Origin: JBGTKH01 sp041744735
GTDB taxonomy: Bacteria > Planctomycetota > Planctomycetia > Pirellulales > Pirellulaceae
Direction of reading: 5' to 3'
NCBI GenBank assembly: GCA_041744735.1
Contig: JBGTKH010000429.1
Coordinates: forward strand, 1-15,538
Length of the DNA: 15,538 nt
Positions 7,801 through 14,253 of this stretch are shown here, in pieces (position 1 is the stretch's first letter; each line of letters opens with the position of its first letter). Below the pieces are notes generated by a model, which did no database searches, was not told where the DNA came from, and saw only the letters and a list, made by a program, of their open reading frames with translations. Position numbers and translations under genes: made by a program.

Positions 7801-10800
7801 GTGTTGCGTACGCTCGGCATGTCGCTCAGTGGCTTGCCGCTGTTCGCGTTGACATTCGCGGCGGTCGCACAGGTTATCGGCGGCGCATCGTTGGGTGAGC
7901 CGGCCGATGGCAGCTTCTTCGATCGCATCGGACCGGCTATGTCGTACGCGCTTCCGCTGCTGCTGTTCGCCGCGACGCTCGTGGCTTACGCTCTGCGCGA
8001 ACAGACGCCCGAGTACGCTCTGGGAGGATCATTGGTATTTCAAATTACCGTGACGCTGGGCTACGTGCTGGGAATTGTGACCAGCGGAAGAACATTCGAC
8101 TCGCTCGCGGCTGTCGAACTGTTGCAGTGGAATGCGATGGGGCTGAGCGGTTTTGCGATTGGCTGGCTGCTGGTACGCCGGTGGGTCGAGTCGTTACGGC
8201 GCCGCGAGTCGGCCAGCGCACGATTCGATTCGCCGCTGGGAGTGCAAACGGCGGTGATGTTCGCGTCAATCATTTGGCTGGCCGCGTGGGCCGCGTGGCT
8301 CGTTGTGGCATACCCGCATCGGCTGCTGGCTGTGACCGCGCAACTCGGATCGTGGCCCAGCTACGCCGCGCTGCTGCTGGCGCTGGCGGCGTGCGTCTGG
8401 TTCTTCCGGCGGCAGTTGCCTCTCACCGCGCTGCACATCGCTAGCGGCTTTTCGATGTGCGCCGCGGGACTTATCGCGGCCTCTTGCGGCGCGTGGGATG
8501 CGAAAGGCCAGTGGGTCGCATTTCACGTGTTGTCGGCTGGCTGGCTGGTCATCGCGGCGGCGACGACAATACTCGCGTGCGTCTTGCCGACGGAAAAGAA
8601 ATCCGGCTTTCCCAAAAAAACCGGGTTTTTGCGGGCTGCGACATGCATCCACAGCACCGTTTGGGCGACGATCTTGGCGGGGTTGGTTGTAATCTTGGCC
8701 CTGCGAGGCAGCGGCTACGATCCGTGGACGTGGTGGCCCGCGGCGCTGACCTTTGCGACGACAATTTTGATCGCGGCCATAGCGCTGAGGCGCGAGAGTC
8801 AAGCGTATCAATGGGGCGCGACGTTGTTAGCCGCGACTGCGGTTACTCTGCTTTGGATCGGCGTCTGGCCGCGCACCAATTCGCAGACAGTACTCGAACT
8901 CGTGCAATGGAATTTGGTCGCCGTAATTGTGGCCGCCGCCGCGTGGCTTGCTGCCGAAGTTTGGCGGCAATGGCAAAGTGATGAATCGCCCTCAAACTTT
9001 CGCTGGAGAATTCGAGTTCACGGTGTCGTGACGATCGTCGCCACCGCCATCGCGCTGGCGATGATGCTCGGCGGGCTGGCGGTTCGGACACTCGCCGAGT
9101 CGTTCCAAGGCACGGCGCCGTGGGACGTGAGTAACATCGGCGGCTTTGTGGTCGTGACAATTCTGGGCCTGCTGCTGGTGGCGTCATTGTGGGATGCGCG
9201 GGCGAAGTACGCAGTGCCCGGTTTGTACGCTTGGGGTGTGATGCTGCTGGCCGTGTTGCTCGATCAATTCGAGGAGTTTCCGCAGTTTGGCGCGGAAGAA
9301 ACGTTGGTGGCCGCTGGACTGGCTGCGGCCGGCTACGTGGCGCTGACCGGCCATCTCTGGAAATGGGGTGCCAATGTGGCGCAGTGGGGAAAGCGGCTGG
9401 GCGTTTCTGATCCGGTGACAGGACTTGAGCGCACTTCGCGCTGGCTGCCGGCTGTCAGTTTGATTCTGTCAGCCGTGGTGATCGTCATCGAATTCGGTGT
9501 CGTGCTGTCGTTCGACGAGCGGTGGATGCGCATGTGCGCCGGCTTCGCGCCGGTGCTGTTGGCCTACGGCATCTCGACATTGGCGCAGCAACAGCGCCGA
9601 GCGTCGATGCAATTCCTGTCGCTGATGATTCTCGCATTGGCCGCGGTTTACTTGGGCTGGGCCGACATGCAGCCAAGCTGGGAAGACGCCGCGATCCTTG
9701 CGCGAGCGATTCGCTTGCTGATCGCGGTGGCTGTCGTGACATTTATCTACGGTGTCGTTGCTGTACGGATGCTCGCCCCTGCTTCGGATTGGCAAAGCAC
9801 GTTGCGGAAAGTCGCTGGGACGTGCGCTGGAATCGCTGTGGCGGTGTTGCTGGTCGTGCTCGCGTTAGAAACGGCCTATTTCCATCCCGGCATTGGCGCA
9901 CCTGTCAATGAATTCCAAATCGGCGCGGTGTCGTTGGTGCTGGCGTTGTTAGTGGCCGGACTAATTTCTTTGGCGCTGTTGCCGGACCGCGGTCCGCTGA
10001 AGTTGTCGGAAGACGGCCGGATGTTTTATGTGTACGCGGCTCAGGTCGTGGCCGCGTTATTGTTCGCGCACATCTATTTGGCTCGGCCGACTTTGTTTAG
10101 CAACTACTTGCGGCCGTTCTGGCCCTACATCGTGATGGCGATTGCGTTTGCCGGAGTCGGCGCAGGAGAACTGTTCCGCCGCATGAACCTGCGCGTGCTG
10201 GCAGAGCCATTTGAGCGCACGGCGGCATTTCTGCCACTGCTGCCCGCCATCGCGTTTTGGGTCATCTCCGCCGAGAACAGCCTGTCGTACGAGGCAAACG
10301 ACATCTCCTATTCGTTGTTATTGCTGATCATCGGCGTGCTGTATGTGGTGCTGAGCGTGCTGCGAAAATCGTTCGTCAGCGGTTTGGCCGCGGCGCTGGC
10401 GGGCAATGCGGCGCTGTGGGTGTTGCTGCATGACAGCGGCTTCGAGATCTTAAAGAATCCGCAGCTTTGGATGATCCCGCCGGCGCTGTGCGTGCTGGCG
10501 GCCGCGCAGATCAACCGCGACCGGCTGAGCGAGAATCAAATGACCGGCCTGCGCTACCTGTGCGTGATGGTGATCTATTTGAGTTCGACCGGCGAGATCT
10601 TCATTCGCGGCATCGGCGAAACCTTGTGGCCGCCGATGGTGTTGGCGCTGCTGGCCGTACTTGGCGTGTTTGTCGGGATCGCGATGCAAGTCCGCGCGTT
10701 TCTGTACCTGGGAAGCAGCTTTCTACTACTGGCTCTCGTAAGCATGGTCGGGCACGCGGCCGAATCCATGGATAAGGTTTGGCCCTGGTGGGCCTTCGGC

Positions 10801-10902
10801 ATGTGCCTGGGCGTGTTCATCCTGACGATGTTCGGCGTCTTTGAAAAGAAGCGCGCCGAAATGCTGCGACTGGTCGAACGTCTGCGACAGTGGGAGCGGT
10901 GA
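4834..10902 (+). CDS. Giant polytopic membrane protein of unknown function with N-terminal zinc ribbon
   Basis: I do not recognise a function. The 2022-residue protein starts with a hydrophobic N-terminus (4-33). It is followed by a four-cysteine zinc ribbon (C50-x2-C53-x10-C64-x2-C67), a short helical segment (about 83-118, SHOCT-like in pattern) and a Pro/Ala/Thr-rich linker (about 121-205). From WGEIISGLLIVVSAIGLVI (216-234) to the end it is almost continuous membrane: I count about 55 hydrophobic helices. The C-terminus is short and basic (EKKRAEMLRLVERLRQW). The arrangement loosely recalls DUF2157/DUF2339 multi-span proteins but is far larger. Residues about 790-1500 contain three tandem copies of a 265-290-residue unit, marked by the motif around W911, W1189 and W1453 and the QWN-like motif at Q809, Q1098 and Q1358. 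The start at ATG 4834 has GGGAG 7 nt upstream. No operon partner is present: cinA ends 216 bp before and the next gene is convergent. A transport, lipid or scaffold role is possible but unsupported. Confidence 0.93.
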   Translation: MSELVAILVVLLVILCIVTVVGHGWWLLVAAILRGLTGGGTTDRGPRTRCAACGHPQGVVGGRCRVCGAFATLPPRLTLLSDIDATARQLQRLSSRGAITSEQEAELLQLLRDERARLTGEAPPVATAPPKPAHEVARPSVTATSADEVVVDVVEILDEPPRPAAHPAPLHTPATTPHTHAASSPAFSTSPAAPPTPSRTLADVLQSFMEESNIRWGEIISGLLIVVSAIGLVISLWATLKEAIPYLPALIFMLGTAAFEGAGIYTLRRWNLQSISRAVLIITALLIPLNFLAAIALSKADRPVTDPLYIAAVLIGLMAFGAMVYFASRALMPNGWWRMALAVMGTSAGQLIINRQAGTTMSAAFVTLLLGLPLASYLCATLDQVREARWRARLSPRRAEQLFLLLGVATFSLLAPVGLLLWKSDSVFKSLANMSPALSLAAAVVLGTGLLVHHRAKSRILAPVRTAGTTLAIVGALLMLFMVVLAWPQPSLLIAVGLVNFAVLLTLAIVAELPILHAAAVGCLALAYLVGFHAVQGSFVEHQTALSRRLIEVIFLGRSSVALTLLAAATGAAGVALQRYGRRQDALSYFGSSAVLGGISILIAAYAGFLGTGPDAVLATPVLTFYAVCLLIAGRWSPTPFVTWGGSALLWAALIHALAWNQSIDGLLQRLTLAPERPILVATLLHGVVTMLIAAIVAIRSRAADDERPKSPLWRFCLLPLNYSALVSSVAAAPFAIAVLGQNFGAHAGYAACIAAVWIGAAILLRSAAVFTACQAMATAALCFLVASLAQRGQWWNGDLFVPHFVQIQMTVLAVWCVAWSAARKFAPRWPPALKLVQAPWPAVDQCVLGAIVVGIVALGWYGCGRGTVEELGLLDPASDLAKDTMHTLAYGPGAWVALVLIVVALVASLWERVTLPALVGIFVAATGFALLAAGQFEPVQSVASALRWTFAIYGVLTTVAVCCRGQLGTVAKRMNWAGIDTLHVSSGDVLRTLGMSLSGLPLFALTFAAVAQVIGGASLGEPADGSFFDRIGPAMSYALPLLLFAATLVAYALREQTPEYALGGSLVFQITVTLGYVLGIVTSGRTFDSLAAVELLQWNAMGLSGFAIGWLLVRRWVESLRRRESASARFDSPLGVQTAVMFASIIWLAAWAAWLVVAYPHRLLAVTAQLGSWPSYAALLLALAACVWFFRRQLPLTALHIASGFSMCAAGLIAASCGAWDAKGQWVAFHVLSAGWLVIAAATTILACVLPTEKKSGFPKKTGFLRAATCIHSTVWATILAGLVVILALRGSGYDPWTWWPAALTFATTILIAAIALRRESQAYQWGATLLAATAVTLLWIGVWPRTNSQTVLELVQWNLVAVIVAAAAWLAAEVWRQWQSDESPSNFRWRIRVHGVVTIVATAIALAMMLGGLAVRTLAESFQGTAPWDVSNIGGFVVVTILGLLLVASLWDARAKYAVPGLYAWGVMLLAVLLDQFEEFPQFGAEETLVAAGLAAAGYVALTGHLWKWGANVAQWGKRLGVSDPVTGLERTSRWLPAVSLILSAVVIVIEFGVVLSFDERWMRMCAGFAPVLLAYGISTLAQQQRRASMQFLSLMILALAAVYLGWADMQPSWEDAAILARAIRLLIAVAVVTFIYGVVAVRMLAPASDWQSTLRKVAGTCAGIAVAVLLVVLALETAYFHPGIGAPVNEFQIGAVSLVLALLVAGLISLALLPDRGPLKLSEDGRMFYVYAAQVVAALLFAHIYLARPTLFSNYLRPFWPYIVMAIAFAGVGAGELFRRMNLRVLAEPFERTAAFLPLLPAIAFWVISAENSLSYEANDISYSLLLLIIGVLYVVLSVLRKSFVSGLAAALAGNAALWVLLHDSGFEILKNPQLWMIPPALCVLAAAQINRDRLSENQMTGLRYLCVMVIYLSSTGEIFIRGIGETLWPPMVLALLAVLGVFVGIAMQVRAFLYLGSSFLLLALVSMVGHAAESMDKVWPWWAFGMCLGVFILTMFGVFEKKRAEMLRLVERLRQWER
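8598..8630. repeat. Palindromic A/T-CCGG-T/A element inserted in frame in the giant gene
   Basis: Two adjacent near-copies of an AAA-CCGG-TTT type palindrome lie in frame and encode K-S-G-F-P-K-K-T-G-F (residues 1256-1265), a tandem near-pentapeptide. The A- and T-runs contrast with the GC-rich surroundings. It falls in a loop between two membrane helices. It resembles a small dispersed repeat tolerated inside a gene; other genomic copies cannot be seen from this window. Confidence 0.55.
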
Positions 10903-10936
10903 CGGATGCATCGAATTCGTCACCCTGCACCTTTCA

Positions 10937-11161
10937 CTATGTCCTTGGCGGCATGGTTTCTAAAAGGGCGCGTAGGACGGCATTCACCGATTCCGGCGTG
11001 GTGAATACCTCCGCAATATCCGGATCGAGCACCACGACACGGCTGCCGGACTGATATTCAGCAGCAAAGCGATTGGGCCGCGCCTTGGAGCAATCGAAGC
11101 TGTATTCAGGCTCCAATTCATCGGCGTTACGTGCAACTTTACTGGATTTTGTTTTCTTCAT
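10937..11161 (-). CDS. Small antitoxin-like hypothetical protein (74 aa)
   Basis: The product has a basic N-terminus, then DELEPEYSFDCSKARPNRF (14-32), YQSGSRVVVLDPDIAEVF (36-53) and TTPESVNAVLRALLE (54-68). From memory, small proteins with a DEL-x-PEY-x-F motif and a V-LDPD-A-x-F-x-T-x-E-x-VN-x-ALR ending are common in planctomycetes and cyanobacteria and are often called antitoxin- or CopG-like. No toxin partner adjoins it. I place the start at ATG 11161 because homology-like sequence begins there; the upstream in-frame codon at 11209 would add 16 unremarkable residues. It lies 56 bp downstream of the glutathione peroxidase gene on the same strand, so co-transcription is possible, and it ends 34 bp from the convergent giant gene. 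Function is unproven. Confidence 0.68.
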   Translation of the reverse strand: MKKTKSSKVARNADELEPEYSFDCSKARPNRFAAEYQSGSRVVVLDPDIAEVFTTPESVNAVLRALLETMPPRT

Positions 11162-11217
11162 AGTCTCGGCGTTCCCGTTTGGTCGCGCGACGAATGCGAA
11201 GCTGTACACATCCGCAA

Positions 11218-11805
11218 CTACTTGTTCGCGGACAACGCTGCTTCGATGGCCTCAATCATTTCCGGCGCGTCGGGTTCGGTGTTGGAACTGAAGCGGTTGA
11301 CGACTTCGCCCTTTCGGTCGAGCAGAAACTTCTCAAAATTCCAAGTAATCTTGCCGGGGCCTTGCGGAGCGGTTTTCTGTGCGGTGAGGTGTTTGTACAG
11401 GCCGCAGGCGCCGGGGCCGTCCACTTCGACTTTGGCCAGCATGTCGAACGTGACGCCGTAGTTGGCTTTGCAGAACTGAGCAATTTCGGCGGCCGTGCCC
11501 GGTTCTTGAGCGCCGAATTGATTGCACGGGACACCCAGCACGACGAGTCCGTCCTTGCCGTATTGCTCGTACAGCGCCTGCAATCCTTCGTACTGAGGCG
11601 TCAGTCCGCACTCGCTTGCCACATTCACGATCAGCACGACCTGTCCCTCGTACTTGCTCAGGTCGACCGGCTTGCCCGCCAGCGAATTCATCGTAAAGTT
11701 CAAAGCCGCTGGCGTTTTCTTATTCGCCTTGTCGGCGGCACTAGCGGATGTGGCGACGGTCGTGGCAACGCTTCCGATTACGAAGAGCACGAGTAGTTTC
11801 GACAT
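11218..11805 (-). CDS. Exported glutathione-peroxidase-family (thioredoxin-dependent type) peroxidase
   Basis: This family reduces hydrogen peroxide and organic or lipid hydroperoxides; bacterial Cys-type members usually take electrons from thioredoxin. The 195-residue protein opens with a Sec signal peptide (1-23, hydrophobic core then ASA before ADK), so it should act outside the cytoplasm. The catalytic set is complete: peroxidatic Cys66 in NVASECGLTPQYEGL (61-75), Gln100 in CNQFGAQEPG (94-103), and Trp155-Asn156 in TWNFEKFLLD (154-163). Cys112 in AQFCKANYGVTF (109-120) matches the resolving cysteine of yeast Hyr1-type enzymes. Position 66 is cysteine, not selenocysteine. GGGAG lies 9 nt before the ATG at 11805. 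It is divergent from the putative selenoprotein at 12131, suggesting a small redox locus. Confidence 0.93.
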   Translation of the reverse strand: MSKLLVLFVIGSVATTVATSASAADKANKKTPAALNFTMNSLAGKPVDLSKYEGQVVLIVNVASECGLTPQYEGLQALYEQYGKDGLVVLGVPCNQFGAQEPGTAAEIAQFCKANYGVTFDMLAKVEVDGPGACGLYKHLTAQKTAPQGPGKITWNFEKFLLDRKGEVVNRFSSNTEPDAPEMIEAIEAALSANK

Positions 11806-12130
11806 GTTTTCAGACTCCCATGTGCGAGGTTACAAATCGTTTGGTGGTTGCGGACAGTTTACGCCAGTCATCGAAGGCTCGCTAGCGGCGACTCCGGCTC
11901 GTAACCTGACTGACTCCCCCACAACAGCTACGAGCGATCGACGTGACTCGGCAAGACCGGCCTGAGAACGGCTCCGCCAGTCAAACAAATTCGCAATAAA
12001 TGCCGCGGAATAAAGATCTGAAAAATGCCGGGCGGAAACTCGACAACGTCTAGGCGAGTCGAGTAGAATGTTCGGACGAATCGTGCAATCGTTGTTGACC
12101 GTACACACATCACCATTGGAGGACATTCGG
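11806..12130. other. 325-bp divergent intergenic region
   Basis: This region separates the minus-strand peroxidase gene from the plus-strand thioredoxin-like gene and should hold promoters for both. The only reasonable match is the plus-strand one listed at 12040-12069. Minus-strand candidates for the peroxidase, such as TAAACT or TAACCT near 11830-11870, lack a good -35. No RNA gene or sizeable ORF is convincing here. Confidence 0.5.
12040..12069 (+). promoter_or_regulatory. Candidate promoter of the putative selenoprotein gene
   Basis: A -35 TCGACA (12040-12045) is followed by an 18-bp spacer and a -10 TAGAAT (12064-12069), five of six consensus bases in each box. The predicted transcript start is near 12076, giving a leader of about 55 nt that includes GGAGG at 12118-12122. 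Confidence 0.5.
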
Positions 12131-12685
12131 ATGAGAAGAATGATCGCACCGTCCGTTGTCGCTGTGATTGCGCTGATTGGCGCAACGGCGATGGCGGGCG
12201 ACTTGAAGTCCGGCCTGCAGGTCGGCGAGTCGGCAGGGGCATTTAACGTTAAGGATTGTACAGGACCGGCACAGGGCAAGACCCTGTGCTATCGCTGACG
12301 GTACGGCGCACGTCCGGTGGTGAGCATTTTCGCTCGCGAAATCACCGACGAATTGGCCAGTTTGGTCAAGCAGATCGACGACACCGTTGGCAAGAACGAA
12401 GATCAGAAAATGGCGGCTTTCGTCGTCCTGCTGACGGATAACCCGTCGGCGGCCGAAGAGCAGTTGAAGGCCGTGGCCGAGAAGAACAGCATCACCAACA
12501 CCCCGCTCACCGTCTACAGCGACTCGCAGGGCCCCGGCAGCTACAAGATCGCCGGTGACGCGGATGTCACCGTGATAATGTGGGTCGGCCAGAAGGTGAA
12601 AGCCAACCATGCTCTGGGCAAAGGCGAATTGAACAACGACGCCGCCGCCAAGATCGTGGCCGACACGGCGAAGATTCTCGAATAG
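12131..12685 (+). CDS. Secreted thioredoxin-like protein with in-frame TGA, putative selenoprotein
   Basis: The reading frame runs 184 residues if the TGA at 12296-12298 (codon 56) is read through. GGAGG sits 8 nt before ATG 12131. A signal peptide covers 1-22 (cleavage after AMA), followed by Cys43 in KDCTGP, then Cys53-Tyr-Arg-(TGA56)-Arg-Tyr-Gly. After the TGA the same frame stays open for 128 codons with thioredoxin-fold-like strands: RPVVSIFARE (60-69), KMAAFVVLLTD, TPLTVYSD and ADVTVIMWVGQKV. From memory, planctomycete relatives read CYRC at this place, so the TGA replaces the second Cys of a CxxC motif. The base after TGA is C, a context prone to readthrough. A strong terminator follows the gene. 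The favoured reading is Sec insertion giving a C-x-x-U redox site. A recent nonsense mutation or sequencing error is the alternative; the truncated product would be 55 residues. Confidence 0.75.
12319..12346 (+). promoter_or_regulatory. Candidate bacterial SECIS hairpin downstream of the in-frame TGA
   Basis: In the RNA, GGUGA (12319-12323) pairs with UCACC (12342-12346). Above a four-base 5' bulge (12324-12327), UUUCG (12328-12332) pairs with CGAAA (12337-12341) around loop CUCG. The loop starts 35 nt after the UGA, within the range known for bacterial SECIS elements. The loop has a leading G only if the closing G-C pair opens, so the match is imperfect. A weaker 4-bp GACG/CGTC stem (12297-12300 with 12311-12314) overlaps the UGA itself. 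Confidence 0.4.
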
Positions 12686-12735
12686 TCGAGGGCGCCGGCC
12701 AACGGCACGTTGGAGAGAACTGAATTGCACGATCG

Positions 12736-12776
12736 CGGACCCGCCTTCCTCGTGGAAGGCGGGTCCGTTTGTTTTT
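12736..12776 (+). terminator. Strong rho-independent terminator
   Basis: A perfect 14-bp stem (12736-12749 with 12754-12767, core GGACCCGCCTTCC) closes loop TCGT and is followed by TTTGTTTTT (12768-12776). It lies 50 bp after the stop of the putative selenoprotein gene and should end that transcript. Confidence 0.95.
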
Positions 12777-12822
12777 GCGGCCGGTTATGCCGGCAGTCTC
12801 GGCGGTGTACGTTGAACGTCCG

Positions 12823-12882
12823 GTAGCGGAATTCGTGAGAATTCCGATGTGGAGAATTCCGAAGTTTCACAACTTCGGCTAC
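12823..12882. repeat. Cloverleaf-like REP element of two hairpins in an outer stem
   Basis: An outer GTAGC/GCTAC stem (12823-12827 with 12878-12882) encloses two perfect 8-bp hairpins: CGGAATTC/GAATTCCG around GTGA (12827-12846) and CCGAAGTT/AACTTCGG around TCAC (12859-12878). The 10-mer GAGAATTCCG occurs twice (12837-12846, 12852-12861). The two tetraloops GTGA and TCAC are reverse complements of each other. It looks like a mobile dispersed repeat rather than a terminator, since no T-run follows. Confidence 0.75.
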
Positions 12883-12926
12883 GAATTTGAAGTCTTCAAT
12901 GAGCACCCTTGCACCAAATCCTTCCT

Positions 12927-14177
12927 ATGACTGACACTTCGACGACTCCTCAGGTCGCGACAGACCAGCGAGAAACAGCGCCCGGTTTCGGTGCCGCGCA
13001 GGTATTGCTTAAGCCGCGCAAGGCCCGTCCGTTCTACGGGCGGCATCCGTGGGTGCTTGACACGGCGATCGACCGAATTGTTGGACAAGTGGATGATGGC
13101 GACATCGTAGAACTGATTGCTGACAAGCAGAATTTTGTCGCCCGCGGAATTCTCAATCGCCAGAGCAGAATCCAAGTCCGCCTTTACACCTGGGACTCCG
13201 CGGAGTCGCTCGACGAGGCGTTCTGGCGCCGGCGTTTGGAAGCGGCGATCCGGCTGCGAGACGTCTTAGGCTATAACGTCTTCGAGGGTGCGTGTCGGTT
13301 GGTGTATAGCGAGGCGGATGGGCTGAGCGGCATGATCGTCGACCGTTACGCCGAGCATCTCGTGGTTCAAGTCAACGCGCTCGCGATTGCCGTGCGGCTC
13401 GATCAAATCGTTCCCTTGCTCGTCGAACTGACGGGCGCCAAAAGCGTATCGCTGCGCAGCGAAAAAGGGTTCGTCAAAGCGGAAGGTATCAAGCAGCAGC
13501 AAGGTCTGTTTTGCGGCGAGCTTCCCGAAGGACCAATCTTCATCAGCGAACATGGCCTGAGATTCGGCGTCGATTTGGTCGCGGGCCAAAAGACCGGGTT
13601 TTATCTCGATCAGCGCGAGAACCGCCGCGAGGCCGCGCGGTACATGCACGGCCGGCGTGTGCTCGATCTGTTTTGCTACAGCGGCGGATTCAGCCTTGCC
13701 GCAGCGGTTTTGGGCCAGGCGCGCGAGGTGGTGGGCATCGACTCCAGCGAACGGGCCATCGCGCTGGCCTGCGCTAACGCTGAAATCAACGGAGTCGCCA
13801 ACGTGCAATTCGACGTGCACGATTGTTTCGAGGCTCTCAATACCCTGCGTGACAAGGGCGAACGCTTTGGCGCGATCGTGCTCGACCCGCCCAAATTCAC
13901 TCGCAGCCGGCAAAGCGTCGACGAAGCACTGCGGGCCTACCACCGCATCAATCGGCAAGCCGTCGATCTGCTGGAGCCTGATGGCATCCTGGTCACCTGC
14001 AGTTGCTCGGGCAACGTCTCGCGTGACGATTTCTTATTCATGCTCTCCGGCGTCGCGCAGAAAACCGGCCGCGACATTCAGGTGCTCCAGCAGCGCGGCG
14101 CCGCCCCCGATCATCCGGTCAGCGCGACTTGCCTTGAGAACGAGTATTTGAAGTGTTTCATTTGCCGCGTGGCGTGA
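12927..14177 (+). CDS. rlmI: RlmI-like 23S rRNA (cytosine-C5) methyltransferase
   Basis: RlmI methylates C5 of cytosine 1962 in 23S rRNA using S-adenosylmethionine. The 416-residue protein has an N-terminal PUA domain (about 24-90, VLLKPRKARPFYGRHPWVLD), the central RlmI linking domain with the family signature AGQKTGFYLDQRENRR (219-234), and a Rossmann methyltransferase domain. That domain has SAM motif I VLDLFCYSGGFSLAA (245-259), acidic motif II VVGID (268-272), motif IV LDPPKF (319-324) and the catalytic-cysteine motif TCSCSG (357-362). All key residues are present. I chose ATG 12927; it lacks a clear Shine-Dalgarno, and a TTG at 12909 would add six residues. The start overlaps a tiny out-of-frame ORF (12899-12934). 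Specificity within the RlmI/RlmK group is inferred. It lies about 1.15 kb upstream of the 23S rRNA gene. Confidence 0.92.
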   Translation: MTDTSTTPQVATDQRETAPGFGAAQVLLKPRKARPFYGRHPWVLDTAIDRIVGQVDDGDIVELIADKQNFVARGILNRQSRIQVRLYTWDSAESLDEAFWRRRLEAAIRLRDVLGYNVFEGACRLVYSEADGLSGMIVDRYAEHLVVQVNALAIAVRLDQIVPLLVELTGAKSVSLRSEKGFVKAEGIKQQQGLFCGELPEGPIFISEHGLRFGVDLVAGQKTGFYLDQRENRREAARYMHGRRVLDLFCYSGGFSLAAAVLGQAREVVGIDSSERAIALACANAEINGVANVQFDVHDCFEALNTLRDKGERFGAIVLDPPKFTRSRQSVDEALRAYHRINRQAVDLLEPDGILVTCSCSGNVSRDDFLFMLSGVAQKTGRDIQVLQQRGAAPDHPVSATCLENEYLKCFICRVA

Positions 14178-14253
14178 TGTACCACGGACTTCATATTCCA
14201 ATTGTTCAAGCCATAGTTGGAGGATTCGAGCTCGCATTTTTTTGTGATGACGA

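Noticed and set aside
8266..8811. A 181-codon antisense ORF within the giant gene, and similar long antisense ORFs elsewhere
   Set aside because: Arg/Gln/Pro-rich shadow frames are expected opposite GC-rich genes; none has a ribosome site or domain.
12131..12298. A separate 55-residue protein ending at the TGA, plus a second gene starting near 12317
   Set aside because: Both parts are in one frame, 18 nt apart, with a single ribosome site and signal peptide at the front and no ribosome site before 12317. Read together they form one thioredoxin-like protein.
12899..12934. An 11-codon upstream ORF overlapping the rlmI start
   Set aside because: It overlaps by 8 nt and could couple translation, but it lacks a good ribosome site and such short ORFs arise by chance.
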